Source of the DNA: CAYFKJ01 sp964343605
GTDB lineage: Bacteria; Pseudomonadota; Alphaproteobacteria; UBA2966
NCBI GenBank assembly: GCA_964343605.1
Contig: CAYFKJ010000006.1
Location: forward strand, 310,001-374,000
Direction: 5' to 3'
Length of the DNA stretch: 64,000 bases
This document shows positions 24,012 to 32,800 of this stretch, in pieces. Each line of letters starts with the position of its first letter. Position 1 is the first letter of the stretch. The translations under genes and the position numbers were made by a program. Under the pieces are notes generated by a model. That model searched no databases, was not told the DNA's origin, and was given only the letters and a program-made list of their open reading frames with translations.

Positions 24012-26210
24012 TTATGCGGCTTTGATGTTCTTCAGGAACTCCTCGACCTCCTGGCGCAAGCCCTGGAAGCGTTCGGCCAGTTCCTGGGAGGCGCTGAGCA
24101 CGTTGCCCGAGGCCTCTCCGGTCTGTTCCGACCCGGCCTTCACTGTGACGATGCTCTCCGAAACGTTCTGGGTGCCGGAAGCGGCTTCCTGAACGTTGCG
24201 GCTGATCTCGCCAGTGGCCGCACCCTGCTCCTCGACAGCCGAGGCGATGGTGGTGGCGATTTCGTTCATCTCCGAAATCGTCGTGCCGATGCCTTCGATG
24301 GCGCTGACGGCCTCTTGGGTCGTACCCTGGATGGCGCCGATCTGGGCGCTGATATCCTCGGTCGCCTGGGCCGTCTGGCTGGCCAGGTTCTTGACCTCGG
24401 AGGCTACCACCGCGAAGCCCTTGCCGGCGTCACCGGCGCGGGCCGCCTCGATGGTCGCGTTGAGGGCCAGCAGGTTGGTCTGATTGGCGATGTCGTTGAT
24501 CAGGTCGACGACCTCGCCGATCTTCTGGGCGGCCTCGGCCAGATCGCGGATGGTCTGGTTGGTGCCTTCCGCGGCCTTGACGGCGTTACCCGAGATCTCG
24601 GCCGAGTGCGAGACCTGGCGGCTGATTTCGCTGATCGAGGAAGAAAGTTCCTCGGCTGCGCTGGCCACCGTTTGGACGCTGGCAGTCGCCTGCTCGGCAG
24701 CGGAGGCCACCGTGACGCTCTCGTCCTGGGTCTGGCGGGCGATTTCCGACATCGACTGGGCGGAGGATTCCATCTCGGTCGAGCTGGACGCCACCACACC
24801 GAGGATTTCCTCGACCGTGTCGCCGAAGCCGGAGGTCAGGCTGTCCATGCGTTCCTGGCGGGCCTGGCGCTCGGCGTTCTCCTCGGCCTCGCGTTGACGC
24901 TCGGCCTCTTCGCGCTGGCGGCGTTCTTCGGCGGCCTTCTTTTCCTCCTCCTCGAGGCGGATCTTCTCGATGGCGTTGTCCTTGAAGACCTGGACGGCCT
25001 TGCCCATGTCGCCGAGTTCGTCGGACTTTTCCTGGTAGAGCACGTCGACTTCATTGTCGCCATCCGCCAGGGCACCCATCACGTCGGTCAATTTTACGAT
25101 AGGCGTGGAAATGGTCCGGGCCAGGAAGAATCCGATGACGCCCACGACCAGAACGACGATGACGCCGATGATCAGGGACATGTTGCGGATGGTGTCGATT
25201 CCGGCGAAAGCCTCGGCCGAATCGATTTCCGTCATCACGGCCCACTGTGTGCCGTGGAATTCAAAGGGTACGTGCGCCGACATCACCTTGACGCCGCGGT
25301 AGTCGAGAACTTCCGCCACACCCTCGTTTCCGGCCAGGCCGGCTTTGGTGGTGGGGCCCTCGACCTTGGTCTTCAGGATGGTCGATTCCTCGGAAAAGCG
25401 GGAGTCGCTGCGCATCAGGAAGTCTGTGCCGACGATGTAGCTCTCGCCGCTCTCGCCCAAACCGGCGCGCTGCTGCATGATGGCGTTGATGCGGCCGATC
25501 GGCATCTGGAAGGCCAGAACGCCCAAGGCGACGCCGTCGTCGCCGAATACCGGCGAGGCGATAAAGCTGGCGGCTGCGCCGAAGCTCGGGGCATAAGGCC
25601 GGAAATCGGTAAAGGACAATTTGCCCGATTTACCTTCTTTGACGGCGGCCCGGAATACATTGCCGAGATCGCTGTCCTTCCACTTACCCGTATTGAGGTT
25701 GGTGGCGTAGTCCAGTTCCTTGAACACGGTGTAGATGACGTTGCCCTGCATATCGATCAGGAAAATGTCGTAATAATCGCGCTGCTCCAGCATGGTGCGG
25801 AACTTCTCGTGCACCAAGCCGTGCTGCATCGTGTATTGGGAATCGTCTTTGGCCGCCGACAGTTTGTGCTTTTCGCCGGTGGGATGCGGGTTGTTGTTGA
25901 TGTAGAGATCCTGCAGCGTCTTCGTCACGTCCTTGCCGAACTCGCGGTAGGCGCCGGCGAAGGCGGCCAGGGACTGCTGCACCAGGTCGTTGACGACCAT
26001 GACGCGCATGTCCTGATCGATGGAGCTCAAATAGCTTTCCAGCGCCGATTTACGGCTCTCGACGATGCCGATAAGCTTTTGTTCGGTCTCGTTGTGGATC
26101 TCTTGCTGGGCGATCGTATAGTTGCCGATGCCCACGGCCACGCCGCTCAGCAGAGCGGCGCCGACGATAAACGCCGGCAACTTCTGCGAAATTCTCAAAC
26201 TGATCTTCAT
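24012..26210 (-). CDS. Methyl-accepting chemotaxis protein with double-Cache-type sensor
   Basis: 732 residues from the ATG at 26210, which has GGGGAGT upstream; the frame runs on to 26333, but the extra 41 residues do not look like protein. An N-terminal TM (IVGAALLSGVAVGIGNY), a long periplasmic region of about 300 residues with double-Cache features (YYDIFLIDMQGNVIYTVFKELDYATNL; YIVGTDFLMRSDSRF), a second TM near 345-367 (IIGVIVVLVVGVIGFFLA), HAMP, then a very charged coiled coil (EEEKKAAEERRQREEAERQ) and the signalling domain with its hairpin tip (EVKNLASQTAQATEDISAQI). The ligand is unknown. An FNR-type box lies about 215 bases upstream. Confidence 0.95.
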   Translation of the reverse strand: MKISLRISQKLPAFIVGAALLSGVAVGIGNYTIAQQEIHNETEQKLIGIVESRKSALESYLSSIDQDMRVMVVNDLVQQSLAAFAGAYREFGKDVTKTLQDLYINNNPHPTGEKHKLSAAKDDSQYTMQHGLVHEKFRTMLEQRDYYDIFLIDMQGNVIYTVFKELDYATNLNTGKWKDSDLGNVFRAAVKEGKSGKLSFTDFRPYAPSFGAAASFIASPVFGDDGVALGVLAFQMPIGRINAIMQQRAGLGESGESYIVGTDFLMRSDSRFSEESTILKTKVEGPTTKAGLAGNEGVAEVLDYRGVKVMSAHVPFEFHGTQWAVMTEIDSAEAFAGIDTIRNMSLIIGVIVVLVVGVIGFFLARTISTPIVKLTDVMGALADGDNEVDVLYQEKSDELGDMGKAVQVFKDNAIEKIRLEEEEKKAAEERRQREEAERQREAEENAERQARQERMDSLTSGFGDTVEEILGVVASSSTEMESSAQSMSEIARQTQDESVTVASAAEQATASVQTVASAAEELSSSISEISRQVSHSAEISGNAVKAAEGTNQTIRDLAEAAQKIGEVVDLINDIANQTNLLALNATIEAARAGDAGKGFAVVASEVKNLASQTAQATEDISAQIGAIQGTTQEAVSAIEGIGTTISEMNEIATTIASAVEEQGAATGEISRNVQEAASGTQNVSESIVTVKAGSEQTGEASGNVLSASQELAERFQGLRQEVEEFLKNIKAA

Positions 26211-26359
26211 CTCGGTTACTCCCCTCGGGGTTGTCTGACAACACGTGTTCGGTAGGGCGGCGGCGCATTCGTGAACTGAAATAGGTACCAATGCGTCAAA
26301 ATGCCGCACTCCGTCTTGCGGCGATTCAAACACCGGGGCGTATCGCGGATGTGTCTTAA

Positions 26360-26385
26360 TTCCTAAGAATTGTTTCCTAAGAATT
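26360..26385. repeat. Direct repeat, 2 x TTCCTAAGAATT
   Basis: TTCCTAAGAATT occurs at 26360-26371 and again at 26374-26385, a period of 14 bases. Each unit contains a near-palindrome (AATTC-CTA-AGAATT in the first). It lies just downstream of the predicted start site on the minus strand, so the two units could be an operator within the transcribed leader. Confidence 0.6.
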
Positions 26386-26388
26386 TCG

Positions 26389-26431
26389 AATGTAACGGGT
26401 ATGTTTCAATAAGCTGATTGATAAAAATCAA
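26389..26431 (-). promoter_or_regulatory. FNR/FixK-type box with aligned -10 element
   Basis: TTGATAAAAATCAA at 26418-26431 is an exact match to the FNR/Anr consensus TTGAT-N4-ATCAA, extended by one more pair to ATTGAT...ATCAAT. On the minus strand a -10-like TACATT lies at 26394-26389, 33 bases from the box centre, the spacing expected for a class II (-41.5) activated promoter. This predicts a start near 26383 and a leader of about 170 bases before the chemoreceptor ATG at 26210. Confidence 0.6.
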
Positions 26432-26452
26432 TACACATTGGCCGGAAAGCCG

Positions 26453-26474
26453 AGAATCATGACTAAGAATCATG
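26453..26474. repeat. Direct repeat, 2 x AGAATCATG
   Basis: AGAATCATG lies at 26453-26461 and 26466-26474 with a 13-base period. It is about 22 bases upstream (on the minus strand) of the FNR-type box and close to the 3' end of the gene at 26512-27114. Its function is unknown. Confidence 0.55.
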
Positions 26475-26511
26475 CATTCCAGTGCTTACGGGAGTTTGCG
26501 CCGAAGATTTG

Positions 26512-27114
26512 TCAGGGATGTCTCGCCAGGGCGCAGAGAAAGGTTTGGCGGAAGCCGAAATACCCGACCAGCAGCAAGGTGTCCGAATCGCGGTCCTGGC
26601 GCATCCAGTAGCGCAACGGGATGTATGAATCGGATGCATCCGCGTAGGCGTGCCCCCGGAAAAGCGTCAACGCGTGCTTTTGGGGAAAGCGCACGGCCGC
26701 CGCCCTTATGCTGAGGCGGTTGTAGGGATTGCGTTTCTTGTGAAAACTGAAACGGCCGTCGAAATGGACCCGGCCGCCGGTCCGGCTGATGTAAATCCCG
26801 GCGTATTGCGGCGCGTCAGGCTCGACCAGCGGGCTGCTGTAATAACAAGTCCCCGAATAAACCCCCGGGATCCGATTGCTGTCCAGCCCCGTGGCATTTT
26901 GGAAGCGGCCCCAAATCTCCTGCTGCCGCGGTCCGCAAAATTCACCGCTGCAAACGCTCGTCGGCAGTCCCTCATCGACGGCGGCGGCTGCGCTGGAAGT
27001 GAATGTGGCGATACTAAGTTGGCCCAGGCACAGGAGGCTTATGGCGGACAACGTCGCGAGGCCGCTGGTTAACAATCTCTTTTGAAAACACCATGCCACC
27101 TGATCGACATACAA
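26512..27114 (-). CDS. Exported protein of unknown function
   Basis: 200 residues. Basic residues QKRLLT precede a hydrophobic stretch (SGLATLSAISLLCLGQLSIATF) and SSAAAAVDEG, a probable signal peptide cleaved near residue 46. The mature part contains four Cys (SVCSGEFCGPRQQ, GTCYYSS, FLCAL) that may form disulfides, and a beta-rich middle (YAGIYISRTGGRVHFDGRFSFHKKRNPYNRLSIRAAAVRF). The start lies 69 bases after the ubiG stop on the same strand. I do not recognise a family, and the ATG start is not backed by a strong ribosome site, so the N-terminus is less certain. Confidence 0.6.
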   Translation of the reverse strand: MYVDQVAWCFQKRLLTSGLATLSAISLLCLGQLSIATFTSSAAAAVDEGLPTSVCSGEFCGPRQQEIWGRFQNATGLDSNRIPGVYSGTCYYSSPLVEPDAPQYAGIYISRTGGRVHFDGRFSFHKKRNPYNRLSIRAAAVRFPQKHALTLFRGHAYADASDSYIPLRYWMRQDRDSDTLLLVGYFGFRQTFLCALARHP

Positions 27115-27183
27115 GCAGACCGGAAATCAATCAAATCACGATGCTGCGAACCGGCCGGCTGCCGCCCCGGGGGAGCAGGGTCG

Positions 27184-27930
27184 CTAGCCCTTGGCGGCGC
27201 ACAGCATGTAATTGACGCCGGAATCGCCGCTGGGCCGCCAGTCACCGCTGGCGAGATCGAGCGACACGCCCGTTACGTCCTCGAGTTTGAGGCCGCCTTT
27301 TCTCAAACCCCGCGCCAGTTCCGAGGGCTTTACGAAGCGCCGCCAGTCGTGCGTGCCGCGCGGCACCCAGCGCAACAGGTACTCGGCGCCAACGATGGCC
27401 AGGGCGAAGGCTTTGGGCGTTCGGTTGAGGGTGGCGCCGAAAAACAGGCCGCCGGGGGCTACTAGTGTTGTGGCGGCATCGAGAAATCCGTTCAAATCCC
27501 CGACGTGCTCGATCACTTCCATCGCCAGCACGATATCGAATTGTTCACCGGAATCGGCCAGGGCTTCGGCCGTCGTGTGGCGATAGTCGATGGTCAATCC
27601 AACTTCGGCGGCATGGCTTTTGGCAGCTTTGACCGCCGCGGCACCGGCGTCGATGCCGGTGATCCGGGCACCCAGGCGCGCCATGGGTTCCGACAGGATA
27701 CCGCCGCCACAGCCGATATCGAGCACGCGCAAGCCTTTTAACGGCTCAAACCCTTCGCCATCAAGGCCGAAGCGCGCGCCGGCGCGATCGCGGATGTAAC
27801 GTATGCGCACGGGATTGAGCTTGTGCAAAGCCGCGAATTCGCCGTCCGCGTCCCACCATTTGGAGGCCAGCGCGCTGAATCGCTTCACTTCGGACGGATC
27901 CACCGACGATGGATGGGCGTTCGCGGTCAT
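27184..27930 (-). CDS. ubiG: Ubiquinone biosynthesis O-methyltransferase
   Basis: 248 residues. The SAM motif VLDIGCGGGILSEPMARLGARITGIDA and the segments FSALASKWWDADGEFAALHKLNPVRIRYIRD, MEVIEHV and RGTHDWRRFVKPSELARGLR are diagnostic for UbiG, which makes both O-methylations in ubiquinone synthesis. It lies divergent from lysC across a 182-base gap, an arrangement found in many Alphaproteobacteria. Confidence 0.97.
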   Translation of the reverse strand: MTANAHPSSVDPSEVKRFSALASKWWDADGEFAALHKLNPVRIRYIRDRAGARFGLDGEGFEPLKGLRVLDIGCGGGILSEPMARLGARITGIDAGAAAVKAAKSHAAEVGLTIDYRHTTAEALADSGEQFDIVLAMEVIEHVGDLNGFLDAATTLVAPGGLFFGATLNRTPKAFALAIVGAEYLLRWVPRGTHDWRRFVKPSELARGLRKGGLKLEDVTGVSLDLASGDWRPSGDSGVNYMLCAAKG

Positions 27931-27938
27931 AGGTTCCC

Positions 27939-27967
27939 TTGCGTGTTGTCAGCCGAGGAACTATATA
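27939..27967 (+). promoter_or_regulatory. Candidate promoter of lysC
   Basis: TTGCGT (27939-27944) and TATATA (27962-27967) are separated by 17 bases. The predicted transcript would begin near 27974, at a short GCCCC-ATTC-GGGGC hairpin, and would have a leader of about 140 bases before the lysC ATG. No riboswitch fold is recognised in the leader. Confidence 0.5.
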
Positions 27968-28112
27968 TGCGCCCCATTCGGGGCTCGGTTCAAGCATCCA
28001 CTCGATTTACATTCCAACCGGACCGGGAATTTCGCGATGCCGAGGCGCGCGAAAACCTTCCGGCGATCAATCCGGCGGACTGCGTGCCGTCTGGTAAGAA
28101 AGGATTCGGGCC

Positions 28113-29342
28113 ATGGCGCGGCTCGTGATGAAATTCGGCGGCACATCGGTTGCGGATATCGACCGCATCAAGGAGGTCGCACGCCGGGTCAAGGCGGAGG
28201 TCGACGCCGGTAACGAGGTTGCCGTCGTAGTATCGGCGATGGCGGGCACGACGGATCAACTCGTCCGCTGGTCGGGCGAGGTGGCCGAGATCCCCGACGA
28301 ACGCGAATACGACAGCGTCGTTTCAGCCGGCGAACAAATTACCTCCGGCCTCCTGGCGATGGCGCTGCAGGAACTCGGCACGCCGGCGCGGTCCTGGCTG
28401 GGTTGGCAACTGCCGATCCATACCAACGACATTCACGGCTCGGCCCGCATCGAAAAGATCGAGGCCGCCGACGTCGAAGCCGCCCTCATGCGCGCCGAAG
28501 TGGCCGTGGTGCCTGGATTTCAGGGTGTTAGTTCCGAGCAGCGGGTGACCACACTGGGCCGGGGTGGCTCGGATACCTCGGCCGTGGCACTGGCTGCGGC
28601 CTTGCAGGCCCACCGATGCGATATTTACACCGATGTGGAAGGGGTTTTTACCGCCGATCCCAGGATCGTTGCGAAGGCCCGCAAGCTTGATAAGATTACC
28701 TACGAGGAGATGCTCGAAATGGCCTCGCAGGGCGCCAAGGTCCTGCAGACCCGCTCGGTCGAGATGGCCATGAACCACAGCGTTCGCGTGCAAGTGCTGT
28801 CGAGCTTTACCAATGCACCCGGAACGCTGGTTGTCGATGAGGAAGAAATCGTGGAACAAGAGGTCGTAAGCGGCATCGCCTATTCGCGCGACGAGGCGAA
28901 AATCACCCTGATGGGCATCGATGACCGTCCCGGCGTCGCGGCCGGCATTTTCGGCCCGCTGGCCGACAACAACATCAACGTCGATATGATCGTTCAGGAC
29001 GTCTCGGAGGACGGCGCCCGCACCAACCTCACGTTTACGGTGACGGAGGCCGATCTCGACCGGGCCGTGGAAGTGATCGAAAACTCACGCAAGTCCGAGA
29101 ACGGCATCGGTTACGACAAGATCCTGTCGGACAAGGACGTCGTCAAGGTTTCGGTCATCGGGGTGGGTATGCGCAGCCACGCCGGTGTGGCGCAGCGCAT
29201 GTTCCGGGCGCTGGCCGACAAGGGCATAAACATCATCGTCATTTCGACCTCCGAGATTAAGGTGAGCGTGCTGATTGCCGAGGAGTACACCGAATTGGCC
29301 CTGCGTTCGCTGCACTCGGCCTACGACCTGGATGCGGCCTGA
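28113..29342 (+). CDS. lysC: Aspartate kinase
   Basis: 409 residues. The kinase domain begins KFGGTSVADIDRI (K7-S12) and contains TTLGRGGSDTSAVALAAAL and YTDVEGVFTADPRIV. Two ACT domains follow from about residue 265 (EAKITLMGIDDRPGVAAGIF; VSVIGVGMRSHAGVAQRMF), the usual sites for lysine and threonine feedback. It phosphorylates aspartate for the lysine, threonine and methionine pathway. It is followed 4 bases later by a nitronate monooxygenase-like gene and then ptsP, probably as one operon. Confidence 0.97.
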   Translation: MARLVMKFGGTSVADIDRIKEVARRVKAEVDAGNEVAVVVSAMAGTTDQLVRWSGEVAEIPDEREYDSVVSAGEQITSGLLAMALQELGTPARSWLGWQLPIHTNDIHGSARIEKIEAADVEAALMRAEVAVVPGFQGVSSEQRVTTLGRGGSDTSAVALAAALQAHRCDIYTDVEGVFTADPRIVAKARKLDKITYEEMLEMASQGAKVLQTRSVEMAMNHSVRVQVLSSFTNAPGTLVVDEEEIVEQEVVSGIAYSRDEAKITLMGIDDRPGVAAGIFGPLADNNINVDMIVQDVSEDGARTNLTFTVTEADLDRAVEVIENSRKSENGIGYDKILSDKDVVKVSVIGVGMRSHAGVAQRMFRALADKGINIIVISTSEIKVSVLIAEEYTELALRSLHSAYDLDAA

Positions 29343-29346
29343 GGCC

Positions 29347-30396
29347 ATGAGCGCCGCCACGGAAAACGCCAGCGGAGAAGCGCGCCTGGAGGCTCTGTGG
29401 GCCCGGGGACGCGAGCTGTTGGGTACGCGCTACGCCATCCTGTGCGGCGCCATGAGCTGGGTTTCCGAGCGCCACCTCGTCAGCGCCATTTCCAACGCCG
29501 GCGGCTTCGGCGTCATCGCCTGCGGCTCGATGACGCCCGACCTTCTCGAGGCCGAAATCGTCGCCACCCAGAAAATGACCAAGAAGCCGTTCGGCGTCAA
29601 CCTGATCACCATGCATCCCGACCTTGAGGCGCTGATCGACGTTTGTTTGGCCCATAAAGTCAGCCATGTCGTGCTCGCCGGCGGCCTGCCCAAGGGCGGC
29701 GACATCAAGCGCATAAAGGAAGGCGGCGCCAAGGTCATCGCATTTTCGCCCGCCGTCGCCCTGGCCAAGCGGCTGGTGCGCAACGGCGCGGACGCCTTGA
29801 TCATCGAGGGCGCCGAGGCCGGCGGCCATATCGGGCCGGTTGCCACCAGCGTGCTGGCCCAGGAAATCCTGCCGGCCGTGACCGACGTGCCGATCTTCGT
29901 CGCCGGGGGTCTGGGCCGCGGCGAAGCCATGGGCATGTATCTCGAGATGGGGGCTTCGGGCTGCCAATTCGGCACGCGCTTCGTTTGCGCCCACGAGTCC
30001 ATCGCCCATGAGAATTTCAAGCAGGCCTTCATCCGGGCGAGCGCCCGTGACGCCGTGCCCACCGTTCAGCTTGATCCGCAGTTTCCGGTAATTCCCGTTC
30101 GCGCGCTGGTCAACGAAGGCACCCGCGAATTCATGGAGACCCAGCGCCGCGTCGTGGAGCGGTTTCATGCCGGCGAGGTGGAACAGCAGGACGCCCAACT
30201 GGAAATCGAGCATTTCTGGGCCGGTGCGCTGCGCCGCGCCGTCATCGACGGCGATGTCGAGGGCGGTTCGATGATGGCCGGTCAGAGCGTCGGCATGGTG
30301 ACGCAGGAACAATCGAGCGCCGAGATTATCGAGGAACTCGTCGCCCAGGCGGCTCATGCCCTGAACGGCGGACGACGGGTAGAACAAGCGGAATGA
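29347..30396 (+). CDS. Nitronate monooxygenase / 2-nitropropane dioxygenase-like flavoprotein
   Basis: 349 residues from the ATG at 29347 (4 bases after lysC); the upstream open frame is out-of-frame lysC. It shows FMN TIM-barrel motifs: ILCGAMSWVSERHLVSAISNAGGFGVIA, KPFGVNLITMHPDLEALID, GADALIIEGAEAGGHIGPVATS and VPIFVAGGLGRGEAMGMYLEMGASGCQFGTRFVC. Enzymes of this family oxidise alkyl nitronates such as propionate 3-nitronate. It overlaps ptsP by 4 bases (ATGA). Its conserved place between lysC and ptsP in related genomes is known; why it lies there is not. Confidence 0.92.
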   Translation: MSAATENASGEARLEALWARGRELLGTRYAILCGAMSWVSERHLVSAISNAGGFGVIACGSMTPDLLEAEIVATQKMTKKPFGVNLITMHPDLEALIDVCLAHKVSHVVLAGGLPKGGDIKRIKEGGAKVIAFSPAVALAKRLVRNGADALIIEGAEAGGHIGPVATSVLAQEILPAVTDVPIFVAGGLGRGEAMGMYLEMGASGCQFGTRFVCAHESIAHENFKQAFIRASARDAVPTVQLDPQFPVIPVRALVNEGTREFMETQRRVVERFHAGEVEQQDAQLEIEHFWAGALRRAVIDGDVEGGSMMAGQSVGMVTQEQSSAEIIEELVAQAAHALNGGRRVEQAE

Positions 30397-32690
30397 GCGA
30401 GGGCTTCGCCAGTGGTCCTCGCGTTCTCCTCCGGCGGTTGCGCGAGATCATGGCGGGGCCCGGAACGGCGCAGGATCGCCTTGACCTCGTGGTCCACGGC
30501 ATCGCCGGGAACATGGTTGCCGAGGTCTGCTCGGTCTATCTCATGCGGGCCGGCGAAATTCTCGAACTGTTCGCCACGGAGGGGCTCAACCCCGAAGCCG
30601 TGCACCAGACCCGGCTCCGGGTCGGCGAGGGCCTGATCGGCGATATCGCGGCGCACGCGCGGCCGCTCAGCCTGGCGGACGCCCAGGCCCATCCCAATTT
30701 CGCCTACCGGCCGGAGACCGGCGAAGACGTCTACCATTCCCTGCTCGGCGCACCCATCATGCGGGCCGGCCGGGTGATCGGCGTTCTCGCCGTGCAGAAC
30801 CGGACGCAGCGCCACTACACCGAGGAAGAGGTCGAAGCTCTCCAGACCGTCAGCATGGTCCTGGCGGAGCTGGTGGGCGGCGGCGAACTGATCCCCCAGG
30901 GTGAGCTGCAGGCCTTGGGCGGCAATGCCACGAGAACCTTTTCGATCGAAGGCAGAACGTTGGCCGAGGGCCTGGCCCAAGGCGAAGCGGTCCTGCATGA
31001 ACCCCGCGTCGAAATCCACCGCCTCTTCGCCGAGGATGCGGCTGCCGAACAGGAAAGGCTGGGCACCGCCATCGACGCCCTGCGCCAGGCCGTCGACGAC
31101 ATGCTGGCGTCGGCGGACGTCAGTCACGGTGGCGAACACCGGGACATCCTGGAGGCCTACCGCATGTTCGCCGATGACCGGGGCTGGGTGAAGCGCATGG
31201 ACGAGGCCGTCGCCTCCGGCCTGTCGGCCGAAGCCGCCGTTCAGCGCGTCCAGGTCGACACCCGAAACCGCATGATGAAGGTGGCCGATCCGTACATTCG
31301 CGAGCGTCTGCACGATCTGGATGATTTGGCGAACCGCCTCCTGCGTCTCCTGTCGGGCCGGCCGGCGACGGCAGCGGCGGATTCGCTGCCCGACGAAGCG
31401 GTGGTCATCGCCCGCACCATGGGGCCGGCGGAACTCCTGGATTACGACCGCGAGAAGCTGCGGGCGGTCGTGCTCGAGGAAGGTTCGGCGACGGCGCATG
31501 TCACGGTGGTTGCGCGCGCGCTGCAGATCCCACTGATCGGCCGCGCCCAGAGCGCGCTGGAACACATCGAACCCGGCGATCCGTTGATCGTCGACGGCGA
31601 TGCAGGGGTGATTTATGTTCGGCCAGGCGAGGACGTCGAGGCAACCTACGCCGCCTCGGTTTCGGCGCGCGAAGAGATGCGGGCGGAGTTCGCCGCCCTC
31701 AAGGACATTCCGGCCGTGACCAAGGACGGCATCAGGATCTCCCTCAACATCAACGCCAATCTGCTGTTCGACCTGGCCCATCTGGATGACGCCGGAGCCG
31801 AGGGCGTCGGCCTGTTCCGCACGGAAATCCCCTTCCTGGTGCAGGGCGACGTACCGCCGGTCGATCAACAGACCCGTATCTACGCCGAAGTCCTGGCCCG
31901 CGCAGCCGGCCGGCCGGTCGTATTCCGGACCTTGGATATCGGCGGCGACAAATCGCTCCCCGCCTTCGCAAGCGGCGGTGCGACAGGAGAGGAAACCCGG
32001 CATATGGCGGAGGAAAACCCCGCCATGGGCTGGCGCAGCCTGCGGATCGGCCTGGATCGTCCCGCCCTGCTGCGCAACCAATTGCGGGCGCTGCTGTTGG
32101 CCGCCGCCGGCGGCGAGCTCAACGTCATGTTCCCGATGGTGGCGGAAGCCGCCGAATTTTCCGCCGCCAGGGCCATCCTGGATCTTGAGATCGCCCGGCT
32201 TGGGGAACGGGGCGCCGCCCTGCCAAAGAAAATTTCGGTCGGCGCCATGATCGAAGTGCCGGCCATCGCCTGGCAGATCGACCCCCTGCTGGCGGTCGCC
32301 GATTTCGTTTCCATTGGCAGCAACGATCTGATGCAGTTCCTCTACGCCAGCGACCGGTCAAATCCGGTTTTGGCCGATCGCTATGACGCCCTGGCCCCGG
32401 GGATCCTGTCGATCCTGCGGCACATCGTCGAACGCGCGAACGCAGCCGGCGTGCCGGTTAGCCTGTGCGGCGAAATGGCGGGCCGCCCCTTGGAGGCCAT
32501 GGCCTTGATCGGTCTCGGACTGACCAGCATTTCCATGCCGGCGGTCGCGGTCGGTCGCGTCAAGCGAATGGTTCTCAGTCTCGATGCAGCGCATTGCGGG
32601 AAATATTTGGAACAATTTCACGGCGCCGCCGAGCACAGCCTTCGCGACAAATTGCGTAACTTCGCGCGGGATCACGACATAATCATATAA
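30393..32690 (+). CDS. ptsP: Phosphoenolpyruvate-protein phosphotransferase PtsP (enzyme I Ntr)
   Basis: 765 residues. A GAF domain occupies roughly residues 15-165, followed by the enzyme I swivelling domain with the phosphorylated His369 (GSATAHVTVVARAL) and the PEP-binding TIM barrel (GVGLFRTEIPFL; RTLDIGGDKSLPAF; ENPAMGWRSLRIGLDRPALLRNQLRAL; GSNDLMQFLYASDRSNP; LCGEMAGRPLEAMALIGLG). It starts the nitrogen-related PTS phosphorylation chain that senses glutamine or nitrogen status through the GAF domain. It overlaps the upstream gene by 4 bases. Confidence 0.97.
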   Translation: MSEGFASGPRVLLRRLREIMAGPGTAQDRLDLVVHGIAGNMVAEVCSVYLMRAGEILELFATEGLNPEAVHQTRLRVGEGLIGDIAAHARPLSLADAQAHPNFAYRPETGEDVYHSLLGAPIMRAGRVIGVLAVQNRTQRHYTEEEVEALQTVSMVLAELVGGGELIPQGELQALGGNATRTFSIEGRTLAEGLAQGEAVLHEPRVEIHRLFAEDAAAEQERLGTAIDALRQAVDDMLASADVSHGGEHRDILEAYRMFADDRGWVKRMDEAVASGLSAEAAVQRVQVDTRNRMMKVADPYIRERLHDLDDLANRLLRLLSGRPATAAADSLPDEAVVIARTMGPAELLDYDREKLRAVVLEEGSATAHVTVVARALQIPLIGRAQSALEHIEPGDPLIVDGDAGVIYVRPGEDVEATYAASVSAREEMRAEFAALKDIPAVTKDGIRISLNINANLLFDLAHLDDAGAEGVGLFRTEIPFLVQGDVPPVDQQTRIYAEVLARAAGRPVVFRTLDIGGDKSLPAFASGGATGEETRHMAEENPAMGWRSLRIGLDRPALLRNQLRALLLAAAGGELNVMFPMVAEAAEFSAARAILDLEIARLGERGAALPKKISVGAMIEVPAIAWQIDPLLAVADFVSIGSNDLMQFLYASDRSNPVLADRYDALAPGILSILRHIVERANAAGVPVSLCGEMAGRPLEAMALIGLGLTSISMPAVAVGRVKRMVLSLDAAHCGKYLEQFHGAAEHSLRDKLRNFARDHDIII

Positions 32691-32698
32691 ACCATTGC

Positions 32699-32720
32699 AA
32701 AACCTGAGGTTTTCTGGTTT
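32699..32720 (+). terminator. Weak terminator after ptsP
   Basis: AAAACC (32699-32704) pairs with GGTTTT (32708-32713) around TGA, and is followed by CTGGTTTTATTC. The stem is short and AT-rich, so termination would be partial, but it lies 9 bases after the ptsP stop. Readthrough into the RodZ-like gene is likely. Confidence 0.35.
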
Positions 32721-32800
32721 TATTCTCGATCTGTTTGAGTGTTTGGTCATTTTTTATCCACAGCAGGAAATATGATCCTGGAGAAATGCCACCACCTGGA

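Larger units (their letters stand above)
26211..26511. other. Gene-free 301-base region between two minus-strand genes
   Basis: This stretch is much more AT-rich than its neighbours. It holds the chemoreceptor leader, a candidate -10 and FNR-type box, and two pairs of short direct repeats (listed separately). It contains no open frame I would believe in. Its location upstream of one gene and downstream of another (26512-27114) makes it a regulatory region of the chemoreceptor rather than a promoter for both. Confidence 0.6.

Noticed and set aside
24315..26255. 646-codon open frame antisense to the chemoreceptor
   Set aside because: Same reason: mirror of a GC-rich gene, composition abnormal and no ribosome site.
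26211..26333. 41-residue N-terminal extension of the chemoreceptor
   Set aside because: The extension has Cys-rich, non-membrane sequence; the ATG at 26210 has a strong ribosome site and starts directly before the TM segment.
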